64,000 bases of DNA from Lutjanus erythropterus. Its lineage: Eukaryota; Chordata; Actinopteri; Lutjaniformes; Lutjanidae. Location: NCBI GenBank assembly GCA_020091685.1, contig CM034599.1, positions 5,922,836-5,986,835 of the forward strand, written 5' to 3'. Positions 27,160 to 38,520 of the stretch are shown here, one piece after another (positions within the stretch are counted from its first letter, which is position 1; each line of letters starts with the position of its first letter). Under the pieces are notes generated by a model that ran no database searches, had not been told where the DNA came from, and was given only the letters and a program-made list of their open reading frames with translations. The position numbers and the translations under genes were made by a program.

Positions 27160-30100
27160 ACCTCCAGTTCCACATCAATACGCACGTACTGACGGGTACG
27201 TGGGTGGTTGAGTAGATGGAGAACGGTCGTGATCAGAGCTTCGTTGATGCGGCTCAGCTGACAGTCAATCACACTCTTCAGGATGGTGCTGAGGCCTCCC
27301 CGTTTGGCCACAACCTCCGGGTTCTTCAGGGCTGCAGAGGCAGCAACAAAGAAATATTAGAGCCCAAGTGTGTGCTAAATTAATGTGGGGTTCGTACAGA
27401 TTTTTAAGAGTCCAATTCAAGCACTTTAAAGTGACCTAAACCAAAAACCTTCAGGCTCTCTAAAGCCCCTTTTACACTGAACAAAAAACCCACTAACACC
27501 GGTGAACATCTGATTTTTGTCTTCAGTGGGAAAGAGTACAATTGGCATTCACTCCTGGGTCCAATAACCCTGCAGTAGTCCTGGGTATTTATCAGCTCCA
27601 GCTCTAAACGGCAGTGATGCAAAAATCACACTGAAAGGGACACACTATTTTCACCCCTTTTTGGCAGAGGCAATAAAGGCTTGTCATGGATTTTGCACTC
27701 TCTTTAAGATGTGAACTTTAAAGATAAGTCACTCATATTTAGTCAAGTGTCTGAACAGCGTATAGATGTTTAACTTCCTATAAACTATTACTCATCTTTT
27801 TGTATGATGTAAACCAGCAAGGTGGAAAGTGGGACAAAGATGATATCTTGCAAATCAGTGTGTTTGACATTTAGAAAATTAAAATAAGGTTATATGGAGG
27901 CTGTGTGGAAACAAATGGGCATATAAGCACTTGCCAGAGCAAAGTGCAACCAAACACAATACATTAGTTTCTGTCATGTTAAGGATAATGTGCAATGTAG
28001 GGGTGAGCAATATGGCCCTAAACTAAATATTTCAGGGTATTCTGTGATAAAGATAGTTTTGGTTTAAAACTCACAGTAACTCTCCTTACAGGACTTTTGG
28101 GTCTCCTCGTACTCTACCTTCTACTTGAGGTGGTGAAATTAGTTTGTTGTGTTGCCCCCTTTTGCTGTTACAGTCTTCTTGCACTTATTAAATATTATTG
28201 TTGATTGTTGTAGACCTGACCTTTTGTAACCATACCCCTTCCACAACACTGACATCACTCCTCTTTTTCTAACTAATCCCTCCACTGTGGAGCCGGTCGC
28301 AATGTTACTTTCACTTTCAGGCATGCTTGTTGTTGCTGTGTGTTATAGTCTGATGTCATTCTGTCAAGAGGTCAGAATTATTATCATGATGTGAATTTTA
28401 AAATTATAACAACATATTGTGAATGACACACTATGGCACAAAGGGCCCGGGCTGAAATTGAACCTGTGCCGATGTGTTAAGGACTCAGTACATGTGTGTT
28501 TACATGGATTTTGACTGTTTTCTAAGTGTTTTCTTACTTTAAATTTCTGCTTAATTGATAGGGATATTAGTCCTTAGGAACATCCCCAGTTGAAAATCAA
28601 GCATCCTTCGAGGAGGATATTCAAATTAAAAAATGTTCCTAACATTGACAAATAATGGTTAAAATTAAGCATTTAAGTTTTACAAACTTTCAAGACTTTG
28701 TGTGAACCATAATGGTTCTTTGACATCAGTGTTGCGCACTCACCTAGCTCACATACGATGGCGATGGCTGCACGGACCATGCGGTCTCGCTCCTGTAGTC
28801 CATCAGTGCCCACAGCAATTAGAGAGTTTGCAATAGAGGTGGGGAACAGCATTGCATTGACAGTGATAATCTACAGAGGGAAGGAGAGGAGGAAAACATG
28901 AGTCATCAAACAAGTCTGGACAAACAGGAGCAGAAAAATTACGACTATAGGTTTTATTTTCTGTGCTTCTAGAAAAAGAAAATAATTTTTTGAAAGACAA
29001 AAACAGTGCACGAGGGTCACATATCTTAGAATTTACAATCCAAGAAGTTATAACATAAATGTTTTTTATGATGGGAGACTAGGCTGTATGTCACAGAATG
29101 AAAACAGGGGTTGCATTACTGCCTGGATGGTTAATAGTGCTTTCCTGAAACAAGACCCTGACTCTATGTGTGCGTGCACATGAGTGTGAGTGTGTATGTG
29201 TGAAGAGAGTTTACAGTAAACTACAGAAAGAGCTATAAATAGCCTCGCCTGCAGACTAGTGCAAACCATCGACATACACTGACACTGCTGCTAACCCAAC
29301 TATCTTTCTGGGGGCACTAAGGCTGAGCAGTGAGGGCAGACTTCTTTGCCAATACAGCAGTGACTGAATCAATGAGAGAAAGAATATCTTACCTTTCGGA
29401 CTAGTCTCAGAGCCTGAGTCCTTTCCCCCTCATTGCTCTGCTGGATGTCAATGCATCTAAATAAGCACACAAACAATTAGTCATGTCCTTTTCTTGTTAC
29501 CACAGCCAGCTATTAGCAGAAAAATAAATGTGTCAGCAGGAGAAAAACAAGTGTGACTAAAGCTTAACATTTCAAAAGAACTGGAATAAGTTTGAACAAA
29601 TTAAGTGACTTCCTGTAAAAGCCGACAAAATGAAAAGTCAGCCAGACACCACTTTTCCACCTGAGTGGTTTGAGCAAAGCAGGATCTTACCTGGCCACCA
29701 AATAGTCCACCTGTAGTTTGAGGACCTTCTGCAGCACACTGGTGTCTCTAATGAGGTAGCGGAGCGACCGCAACCCTGCAGCACGCACTTCCTTAGCCTC
29801 ATTTAGTAGAGCTAGTCGAAGACTGGGGGTTAAAAATCAAACAATTAAATGAGTCCACAATTGCAGAATGGGCAAGACAGAAGATTTTACAAACTATTGT
29901 TATTTCCTAGATTGTTTCACAAGCATGATAATCCCCGATTCTTGCTGCTTTTCAACTAAACATTGACAACCTTTTGGTTGGTTGATACACTCTTGTCTGA
30001 CCAAATTAATACTCCAAATGTAAAATATCCTAACTGATTAGCGTGATGGCCTGGCTTACAAACAATTATGCAAATATGCAATTCGCACAGTATTTTTTTC

Positions 30101-33100
30101 TCTTCATCCTCGCTTACTTGTGGCAGCCCGTGTGTGACCGAAGACAAGCCAACACTTCAAAGACGACAGTGTAGCTTGCCGGCCATTATTATCACACTTG
30201 ATGCCATATAGACAATCTTTTTAAAGAAGAATTTGCAGGTGTAATGACAGCTGTCAGGGCATAAAACCAATCATCTGTTGATCTTAACAAATCAAGACTA
30301 AATAGTCTGACAATGGCATAAATGTCAATGCAAAAAAAAGAAATTTAAATCAAGTTATGACCTTAAAATCCAAAGTCATATCTAACTGAGGATTTGGAGA
30401 ATAGTGCTAACCTTAATAAATAACAAGCCCATGAATATGAAATACAGCACACACTGATAAAAAAAAGAACACGGTGTACAATCAGTAACTACTAATAGCT
30501 GACTCACTTACCAAATGATGATTTCTTCATATGTAAACCCAAAGTTTTCCTCACGGTGGCTAACACTGCATAGCAGCTGTAACACAGAGGCAGGACAGAA
30601 AATCAGTGAACTGGTTCATACAAGGAATGCATTAACATGGCTTCAGTAAAGAAAAGAAGTCAGCCTAGCAGAGGCATTGTGGTAGAACTCCTTCACCTGA
30701 GAGGCTCAACACTGAACAGTGTTTGAGTCAAAAAGCCTCAAACCGAGTGACTATCCAAACAAACAAACAAACAACAGCACAACATTTTCCTGCAGGGTGC
30801 TACAGGAGCCATGCAGGTGTGTTTGTTGTATTTTCCCACTTGTCTGTTACATGCTGAATTGTTTGGAGTAGGTGAATCATGGCTGGATGTTATGCTCAAT
30901 GGTGGTAGTTGGAGGTTATAATTATAAAATGTTGGGGCAACACATTCACAGGTCCAGCAGTGGGTGTTGGCTTGTTTCACGTCCACCATTTGTTGAATAT
31001 ACTCCATGTGTTGGATATATGAAAATAGAGTGATAACGGGAAGTAATGGGTTGGCTAATTCTGTTGTATTCTTCTTCATCTAGTTGCTCCTGTTTTCTGC
31101 ACCCTGCTAGGCCTGCCAGTGAAACCTGTTTTTAGCATGAATTGCCACTTTTAGCAGTTCCCTCACCACAGGTCCTCCATCATTAACAGAGGCCCACACA
31201 CAGCTGGTGTACATAAGATTCAAACTGCATGCACACAGAAGCAGTTCATTATAAAAACAATAAGTCTTCGGTGTCAGTCAGTGTCAACAAGCTGCCCAAT
31301 GTTAACAACAGCACAGTCTGAAACCTAATATATGCACAAAGCAATGAGCTCGTTGGGGAAAGGATGCTGTGCCATTTTGGGGCTGCCACCTTTCTTACAG
31401 GCTCCCCTGAGGCACCTTCACACTATCAACAAGTCAGTGCTACTCCATCACAGTAGTTCAGTCTAACTCTGCCAAGCACCAGCAGGAGATCTGGTTAGTT
31501 ATGTCTTGGTCACAATACATGACTTTCAAAGTCGCCAGATCACTGTATTGTTCACACTACACAACTTTCTGTCTTGTTATCTGGAATCTTGTTTGCTTGC
31601 ACACTACAAGACTGATCAGCAACAAGTGGTCACACCTAACTAGGGCTGAAGGTCAAAGAGTGGAATGATCAGTTGGACACCCCCCAGTCGACTGCGACCA
31701 TTTAAGTCATGCGGTCATTTTTTGTTTTGTTTTTTCAGTCCGTGTGTATTACAGTAATAGGATAAAAGAGATAGAAGCTCACAAAAATACACTGGGAACT
31801 TAAAAAAAATGAATCATGTTTTGTATTATCTGGTGCACTTAAAAAAAAATCTTTGAGATAACATATGCTGGTGGTTAACTGAAGAGAGAAGGTGAAACCA
31901 GCCAAGAAGCATGCCAGGCTGTAAACTTCACAAACCAAGTCTCTAAACCACCACCGACCACAAAGCTAACTGTGATGGAAGCAGAGAAGTGTGACAGAAA
32001 TGGAGCACAGGTGATGCGCTGTCAGCCCTCAGCCCATCACAGAGCGTGAAAAGGCAGGTGACGCGCTGCAGTGGCTGACAGTGCTGCTGCACCCTGGCAG
32101 GAGAGATGCTCTGAGTGGGCTGGGACTGCATACCTTAACTAAAAGCATGAGAACGGACACTTTGAATGCCATTAAATTACATTACATTGTTAATACTGAA
32201 GCTTCAGTGTGCAGCACTGTTGTAGCTGCTGGAGGTGAAGCTAGTTTGATCTACTTTATAAATACTACTTTTTGCTCAGTTTGTTCTATATTTGGGCTTT
32301 TCTGGCTGCTGCTCCGGTGCTTTTCTGTCTCTCCTTCTCAGCTCCTCTCCTCCCACCCCAGCCTGTTTCACTGGTCATAGATTGTTGCACGGCTCCAGAC
32401 ACCAACCAGACTGGACATTAAACCTGTTTGATATCTTTCTGGGTTCTGTAAAACAGTGCTCAATCGCTGTGTTTGGACATTTCAATGATCTAAGAGCTCG
32501 CCAATGAGTTGTGAGCACTGAGCGAACATTGATTTTGCCTGGCGAGTGGAAAATTAACACCAAAATCCTGTAGTTTGAACTCAGCATTAATTAAACTGGT
32601 AGTTTTTCGGTGAATTGTTCCTTAAACCTGGAGATAAACCTCCTCCCTCCTTCATCGTATACCACAGACCAAGAGGAAAGATGGAGCAGGATGGGATGGG
32701 TGAACATGATGAGTAGGGGGTTTTAAACCAACTGTGATGTCAGAGCCCAAGCAGGCAGGAGGAGGGGAGAGGAGACGGGGAGAGGGGCATGTGACACTCT
32801 CTGGTGGGGATTAGGTCACCCTCACTGTCCTGGAACCCTTATAAGGAATCAGAGGCACGGTGCTCTATACACACATGGACCCACACACGCGCGTCATGAC
32901 TATTACCCTCCTGTCAGTTGTAAACAAGAGAGTTAGGTGCACAGATTACAGACACACAACTCAGGCCCACACTGCTGCAGTGCCAGCTGCACAAGGCCAA
33001 CACTCACTGGCTGCATGGCCACCAATGATCAGTCAAAATATGTCCATGACAGACCCGGTTTACAGGTCGCTCTGCAGAAATCAGCAAATGTTTAAGCAGG

Positions 33101-36100
33101 AATCAGTGGCCAAGGATGGTGAACACAGGAATACTCATAGAGATTATGCAAGCATAGGTTTGCATGATTATGGCCAAAATGATAAACCTGATTATTCTGA
33201 TCAATATTAACATTACGATTATAGATTAATTTTAGGAATAAACTGTTTATTGCACCTTCACATTTAAACAAACAGAGCAGTGCTCTGAACTTCCATGTTG
33301 TGCTACATTCCTATTGATGTACAAATTTGGGCATCAAAATATGACTGGTCCTTATTCAAAGTGCATCTCCTAGAAACAAAACATAAATAAAATAGTTTTT
33401 TACCCAAATTAAAAGAGAAATCTGCAATATATTTAGTGTAATAAATCATGAAATGACCATGATATGTCACCAGAGATCAAGGAAACATGTTAAGTTGAAA
33501 TACTTGCTTCTCTAACATCAATGTTGCAGCTGCAGTGTCCATTTTTGAAATTTCTGTTCGTCCTCACTTATTATTGTCTTTATTAATTTACCAAGTTGAG
33601 CACGTCCTGTGCTCTGCGGAGCTCCTGCAGCCTGCAGAGCTTCCCTGAGTCTGGGGAGGAGGGTGCGAGGGGAAACAACTTGCTTCAACCTTAGATTGTA
33701 CATTAAATAGGATTTGAACTTATTTAATATACAGTCTATGGATCCAACTCACTATTTGGACTGCTGTACTTATCTTTGCACACACACCTGCTGCTAATTG
33801 CTCCTTTAAATTAACAGAGAACTGCTTTTATTTTCACATTGTGCCACATACATACAATGATGTGCTGTATAGCATCACTGTTATGCATGTCTGAGTTGCG
33901 GCCAGACAAGGACGGGGATTCAGTGTGGTAAGATTAATGACTTTATTCTCCTTTTCCTTCATGCATTCATCGTACTGCAGTGTGTGGAGTTTTTCAGGTG
34001 TTTGAAAAAGTTAGTTGAATTGCTTTGCTGCGGACACACAAATCTCATGCACTCTTTGCATTCTGATTTGTTCTCGCTCAACATCACTTGCCATAAATCT
34101 GAAATAGCCTACTTCCAAACAATGGATGATAATATGTTTAGAGGGACTAGCTTCACTTTGTGCTCCAGACATTTGACTTTCGTTTTGCCTGTCTGCTCTC
34201 TGTTGTATATTTCTCTTCTCCTCTGGACTGCAGCTGCAACATTCAGCAAATTTTGCACCGGCTGCTGCTGAGGAGTGGCTGGCTGTTAATTTAGGAGATG
34301 CTTGATTTGGAGTTTTCTATAAGCGGAGCACGCATTTTAAACATCAATATCACCGTTAATAATGTTCATTTCATTGTGGGAAATCAAAACCTTGGTCAGG
34401 ATTATTATTTTCTCTTAATTGTGCTGACACAAGCCACACAAGACATGTCCACACTAAGAAAAAACTAAAATCTTTAATCTTCCAGCTGCACTTGTTTTTA
34501 AAATGTGTTTAAAGAGACTTCTCTGTCTGCACCAAAACTCCAAAACAGTTTTTTTCTGAAACCCTACTAAATCTGTAATTCTTCCTCTTTTTTTCATTTG
34601 CAAACAATAAATCTGTGCATCACAGTCATCAGCTGCTGAGAAGTGGGACAGACAGGCACAGCCCAGTTATCTAGCTTGGTCTCAGTGTTTTCACTCTCTG
34701 TTCTGATGCCTCCTACAGTCCAGGATCACCTGTTTTATCGTTCAATGTAGTTGCTTTCATTTACATAAGATATTTTGATTTACATCGTACTGTATGTACT
34801 GGGAAATCTTTATAGTTACAGTTTATCATGCATGCATGAAAAACTCAGACATAAACAGAGAAATGGAATAAAGTTGGGATGTTACAAACGAGAGTGTCTG
34901 AGGTTCATAAGAGCAATAACCAGACATTAGAAATCTCAGGTTTCAAAGTCGGAGTGCTGCTCCTGATGCACATTAGGTCAGAGTGCTTTCGCATCCCTAG
35001 AGCTCCTGTTACATTCACTGTCAGTGTCACAATGACAGGCACGACTAGGCCTGCTGGCAGCAACACCCTAGAGAGGAGGATCAAGGAGAGGTCGGTGGTG
35101 ACACTACAGAGGAGGGGGAGCACAGCCAGTCAATCTTTACATATATCTGAACAGTGAGTCAACCCCCTTGAAAAGCTTAGATAACAATAGCTTTGACACT
35201 TTCACTAATTCACAGTGTTGTCAACACTGCCTGAAATAACAGATAAAACACTGGGTTAAAAGCACCATAATTTGACAGTGTTACCTTTATGAAGTTGTTC
35301 AGGTGGCCCAATTTTCGCATGTTACTGACTCCGTGCGGTTTGGCCACATTTTGAAGGATTTCACGGAAGTTTTCTGATGGTTCTGCAGAAAAAGAAAAGG
35401 AAATACAATGTAACTAAGGCAAGCATTAAACCATATTGCCATAATATTGGCCGATGAACCGTAATTGATATGTTGCAGGAAGGAAGTTGGTTTAGCTGGT
35501 CAAACTAATTTCGTATGTACAGTCAAAACAAGGTCTAGACAGTAAAAACAAGACGGAAGCTGGGAAGTGTTTTTTGTTTTCAGTTCCTTTCAATGTGTTT
35601 ACTGTGATGTTCTTCACAAAAGACAGATGGTTTTTAAAACAGAGTATTCTCTTGGCAAGAATTAGTACCTTAACATTAGTTTATAGTAGTAGATTCTAAA
35701 TATCAACAAAAAGATAAATGCTGCAGGTATAAATTCACCAGCTTAATGCATTGCATTCAGTATTTCTTCCTCAGTAACAAAGTTTACTGGAAGATGAGCA
35801 ACATTTAGTTTCAATCTGTCAAAATAATCACTTAAATACAGGAAAAGAAAGTTAAGATCTTCAAAAGTTTGCTTTGCAGTCACTGGATCCATTCTAAGTA
35901 AATGAGTAGAAAATGCCCTTTTATCATTAAGAGACAAATACAAGACCAAAGTGTGAGTTACCCTGTGTAGCCAATCTGACAATAAGATGTACCTACCTCA
36001 ACCAATTAGAGGTCCAGTTCACGGGCAGTGCTGGGAATCTAGCTATACGTGCAATAATAGTCTTTTGCAAATGGATTCAGGTCAGTTTGAGTATGTGTCC

Positions 36101-38520
36101 AATCATGCAAGAATGTCAATGTGATAAAAACAACTGAAAGGGAGTTTCATAAAGAATTTTGGCTTTAACGATCTTGAACCTGTGGGCACACAGTTGGATC
36201 AGTCTGCAGTTTTAGGACTGTTCACAGCTCTTGTGACACACCACCATAATGTTATGAAGCGCACACAGCCTACCTTAGAATGAAATACTGAAATACTCTA
36301 CACCTATTAAACAGGGGACAGTTCAACTCAAAATCCAAAAATACATAGATAGTTTTGGTTTGAGTTGCAGAGTTTTGGAGATATCAACTGTAGAAATGTC
36401 TGCCCTAAAAAAAAAACTGATGGCCCTCAGCTGGTGTTGCTCATAGTGAGAATTCTTTTTTTTTGGAAAACTCAAAGGTAGAAATCGTGACCTGGTTACC
36501 CCAAAAACGGATACTGAGCAACGAAATAACTGAGTTGGATATCAAAGTGAAAAAAACTACAATCTGATATGATCCATTAGTCATATAAAAGCTTAATTAA
36601 ACTGTGAGCAACATGTGTTGAAGTGAAACGTTTTTGAATAGTTGTATTACCATATCGGACTGGTATCGGTATCAGCAGACATTCACGGTTGTGATATCTG
36701 TATTGGTATCGGTATGAAAAAGTGGCATCAAGCCATCCATCCGGCACCCATATCATTGTGCAGAAGGGAATGTGCATCCACTCATAGACAAGAGGCACAT
36801 GCTCGTGACAGGACAGCAAGTAAATATTCATGTCCTGGCGATGCAGTTTTGTAGAGAGAAAACAGGTCTGACATCTGTCAGTAGCAGAGCTGCAATAATT
36901 AGTCAATTAACTGTTTAGTTGTCAACCATTAAATTAATCGCCAGCTATTTTAAAATCATTTTGAATCTTTTTTTTCAAGTAAAAATATCCAATTCTCTAA
37001 ATTTCAGCTTAGCAAATGTGAATATTTTCAGGTTTCTTTAGACCTCTATGATGCTAAACCGAATATCTTTGGGTTTTCGACAAAACAAGACATTTTAGAA
37101 TGACATTGTGGACTCTGGGAAAGACTGATCAACATTTTTCACCATCTTCTGACATTTTATAGACAAACAAAGAACTAACTGAATAATTGAGAACATAATC
37201 AACAGATTAGTCGCTAATGAAAATAATCATTAGTTGCAGCACTAATCATGAGTAACAGGTCATGATTTCTGGATTGCTGTTGATTTCGTTTTTCTTTCAA
37301 ATGTATTTTTTGGTGCTTTGAGTGCCACAAACTGAAAGCCATCTAGCTCAATCATACTCAAGAGAATGAAGACATCTCTAAGGCTGATATCTCCAAAATT
37401 CGCAACTCACACCAAAACAAACTAGACAGATGCTGTAAATAGCAATACAGATATAAGAAAATGCGCATATTTGATTTTGGGGTGAACTGTCCTTTTAATC
37501 TGTGAGCTGTTTAATCATGGATTTGCAAAATATAATTATAATATGTGTATTATATGTGTGACACTGGTCGACCTCAGTATTTCATTCCCCATTCCAGGTG
37601 TGTGCAGCTTCATAACACAGGAGTTTTGTACAATCTTAAACCCGCTTATGTAGGGGGCTTGAATCACGCCAACAGGGAGAACATACTGGCCTTTTGTGCT
37701 GACACTTTCTAGTGCAAAATAGCTCATGGTTTACACTGTTAGAATAAAACCAGCCGGTGCCTGGGTCCCAAAGACAGAGAACGGCTGCTCCATGTAAACA
37801 AACTGGTATGCTGTGTTGATAAATCTGAGCAGACTGTGCAACTGTGTATCAATGTGCCACTGGAAAATCCACCCTGCGCACCCTGAGCTGCTGTCTAAAT
37901 GCTACTCAGCTAACAGCCTTGAAACCCAATTTCTCATCCAGCCAGCGATGACCAATGCATGACTACAGTACTTATGGCTGGTTGGGTAAATAACAGGCTA
38001 TCTTGCCCACTCACACCAATCACAACAACAGAGCGTCGTCATGGCTGGTTAGCCGTGGCAGCTAGCTAACAGCTAACTCAGCTAGTTAGTTAACGTTAGC
38101 TTGCTGCCGCCTGTTATTATGATATCGCTAGCAATGTTGTTAGACGAAACAGAAAGGGAAAACTGACAACAGCAATGACAGGACAAGTGCAAAGACTAAC
38201 TAGGTTTTCACTTCACAGGACTGGTGTTTGCAGAAAAGCTCCTCATCCATTTTGAACAATAATCGCTTTCAGGGTGATGTGATGAAGCCTCTGCTTACCT
38301 CTGCTCAGATCCAGCGGTACGTTCTCCTCCCCGCTGTCATTCCGACCTGTCAGAAACACACACAGCCGCCATGTTGACGGGTCACTCCGGGGTCATAACG
38401 TGCCTCAGAAACTCTAGTTTTGTAATATCTCTCTATAACACATCTCACTGAGTCGAGTTTTTCACGCTTACCTCGCATCCGAAGACTCCGGATAGGACGG
38501 CCGCGGAAGCTGGCCGCCAT
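9847..38520 (-). CDS. rictor: Rictor, rapamycin-insensitive subunit of mTOR complex 2 (37 coding exons)
   Basis: Scaffold subunit of mTORC2, which phosphorylates AKT, SGK and PKC. Exons, 5' to 3' on the - strand: 38472-38520, 38299-38346, 35285-35382, 30512-30576, 29691-29822, 29393-29456, 28744-28870, 27162-27331, 26689-26756, 26228-26295, 26021-26103, 24286-24373, 23788-23878, 23617-23683, 23223-23303, 22877-22977, 22510-22675, 20995-21096, 20853-20899, 20602-20737, 20285-20484, 20022-20148, 18771-18935, 18550-18626, 18370-18448, 18155-18264, 17982-18069, 17771-17863, 16906-17012, 16099-16328, 14864-15953, 11857-12116, 11536-11742, 10949-11101, 10245-10368, 10012-10150, 9847-9927. They sum to 5181 nt (1726 residues; human is 1708), in frame throughout, GT-AG. 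Start ATG at 38518-38520 gives MAASFRGRPIRSLRMRG; the end is PPAES. An armadillo-like N-terminal half, the RSQSFNTD phosphosite and zinc-site residues are all present. Fish have two rictor copies; which one this is I cannot tell. Confidence 0.96.
12117..14863 (-). other. rictor intron 31 (2.75 kb) with MITE-like relics
   Basis: About 12365-13165 is bounded by related words: gctccgatgatcggccactc at the left and gattggtgatcggccccaaa at the right, resembling a fish element built on cgatcggc words. Two near-repeats, catggtgcgttcag (12634) and catggtgcattcag (12717), lie inside it. The remaining 13200-14800 holds no coding exon that I can support. Confidence 0.5.
14864..15953 (-). CDS. rictor: rictor exon 31: long disordered phosphoregion with glycine-rich insert
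   Basis: The largest exon (1090 nt, phases 1 to 2). It encodes the serine-rich segment between the helical core and the C-terminal lobe. Seen: LTEPSV-like TVTEPSVYS, SRERLAGDGG, KSRSQSFNTD (Thr codon 15343-15345, matching the S6K/AKT site Thr1135 of human), SSMSSSPSRETVG, SLVPPGSSHTLPRRAQSLK, ASPAKDVLFTDTITMK. Just before KSRSQSFNTD there is an insert of Ser and about ten consecutive Gly codons (15378-15435) that the mammalian protein lacks, judging from memory. Upper junction ctcag|ac at 15953, donor gtaagg below 14864. Confidence 0.93.
16329..16905 (-). other. rictor intron 29-30 (577 bp)
   Basis: A+T-rich intron sequence between the exons at 16099-16328 and 16906-17012. No repeat family or coding content recognised. 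Confidence 0.7.
17053..17118. repeat. (ATT)n microsatellite
   Basis: About 20 ATT/TTA units in a rictor intron, directly before the left end of the repeated element that starts at about 17130. Confidence 0.95.
17130..17745 (+). mobile_element. Non-autonomous DNA-element-like repeat, copy A
   Basis: A ~615-bp segment that matches 31500-31640 and 32180-32600 in the same order and orientation. Shared words: gactttcaaagt, ctttctgtcttgt, gctagtttgaactactttata, ctatatttgggtttttctg, gctgctccggtg and attaaatctgtttgat. The left end (ggtcacagtacgtgac) and the reverse complement of the right end (ggtcacactacaggg) are similar, suggesting terminal inverted repeats. Family not determined. Confidence 0.6.
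18936..20021 (-). other. rictor intron 22 (1.09 kb)
   Basis: A+T-rich intron. I see no coding exon, microsatellite or recognisable mobile element. Confidence 0.65.
22131..22307 (-). mobile_element. tRNA-derived SINE
   Basis: Read on the - strand, 22307 to 22210 gives a tRNA-like head with A box (tatctcagttggtagagca, about 22281-22300) and B box (gggttcgactcc, about 22221-22232). The body follows, with gctgcatggcatccccccat, then a pyrimidine stretch, tttcctgtcctaac, and tcagctgtctcttatcaatt near the 3' end. This head and body arrangement is typical of abundant fish SINEs. It sits in the rictor intron between exons 17 and 18, same strand as the gene. Confidence 0.85.
25170..25647. mobile_element. 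MITE with ggg(g)cctcatttataaa terminal inverted repeats
   Basis: The left end gggtctcatttataaatgtt (25171) and right end tttataaatgaggcccc (about 25630-25647) are inverted copies. Inside are gtgcataaaaagtc, gcgcatatagttt and ggcgtatgtacatttcctc words typical of this fish MITE family. It lacks coding capacity and sits in a rictor intron. Confidence 0.75.
25876..25937. repeat. (CA)n microsatellite
   Basis: About 31 uninterrupted CA units in the rictor intron between exons 11 and 12. Cysteine/valine and threonine/histidine open frames on both strands are translations of it. Confidence 0.97.
27108..27160. repeat. (TG)n microsatellite adjoining the rictor exon 8 splice donor
   Basis: On the rictor (-) strand, the 5' splice site of the exon at 27162-27331 reads GAG|GTACACACACACACA and runs straight into a ~50-nt CA repeat. 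Confidence 0.95.
27332..28743 (-). other. rictor intron 7 (1.41 kb)
   Basis: No coding exon or tandem repeat seen. Some stretches look like old mobile-element debris, but I cannot assign them to a family. Confidence 0.55.
28871..29392 (-). other. rictor intron 6 (522 bp)
   Basis: Intron sequence with a short gtgtgtgtg-rich patch at about 29165-29205. Nothing else recognised. Confidence 0.65.
29823..30511 (-). other. rictor intron 4 (689 bp)
   Basis: Intron sequence without recognisable coding or repeat content. Confidence 0.65.
30577..35284 (-). other. rictor intron 3 (4.7 kb), repeat-rich
   Basis: Holds the second copy of the 17130-17745 element (31500-31640 plus 32180-32600) and a segment ending tatacagtctatgg at about 33725-33738, a word common to a fish interspersed repeat. 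A long pyrimidine/purine-mixed remainder follows. Short open frames here lack family resemblance. Confidence 0.55.
31500..32600 (+). mobile_element. Non-autonomous DNA-element-like repeat, copy B (interrupted)
   Basis: 31500-31640 and 32180-32600 match the two halves of 17130-17745 in order. The ~540 bp between them are absent from copy A, so either an insertion here or a deletion in copy A. Shared anchors: gactttcaaagtcgccagat, aactttctgtcttgtta, gaagctagtttgatctactt, tctatatttgggcttttctg and acattaaacctgtttgatat. Confidence 0.6.
36314..37496. mobile_element. MITE with gggacagttcacccc termini, interrupted copy
   Basis: The left end ggggacagttcaactcaaaa (36314) and right end ttttggggtgaactgtcc (about 37476-37493) form the inverted termini. 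Inner words gagttttggagatatcaact and gaaatgtctgcc match the complete copy at 44507-44926. The interior is split by the 36886-37245 element. Confidence 0.75.
36886..37245. mobile_element. MITE with agagctgcaa / ttgcagcact termini, nested
   Basis: The left end agagctgcaataattagtca and right end aatcattagttgcagcacta are inverted copies. Interior words attaaattaatcgcc, tgtgaatattttcagg, aaacaagacattt, cttctgacattttatagac and aatcaacagattagtcg are the standard body of a very abundant fish MITE. It lies inside the 36314-37496 element, so it inserted later. Confidence 0.8.

Larger units (their letters stand above)
35383..38298 (-). other. rictor intron 2 (2.9 kb) with nested MITEs
   Basis: Contains an outer MITE (36314-37496) with another element (36886-37245) inside it, plus a ggtatcggtatc-rich patch at about 36655-36720. 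The part next to exon 2 (38030-38110) has repeated agctagctaac words. Confidence 0.6.

Noticed and set aside
32860-33210. 116-codon open frame on the + strand
   Set aside because: No family resemblance, antisense within a rictor intron, low-complexity composition.
33518-33703. 61-codon frame on the - strand (LLPRLREALQAAGAPQ)
   Set aside because: Located in rictor intron 3 next to a tatacagtctatgg-type interspersed repeat; no splice sites linking it to rictor.
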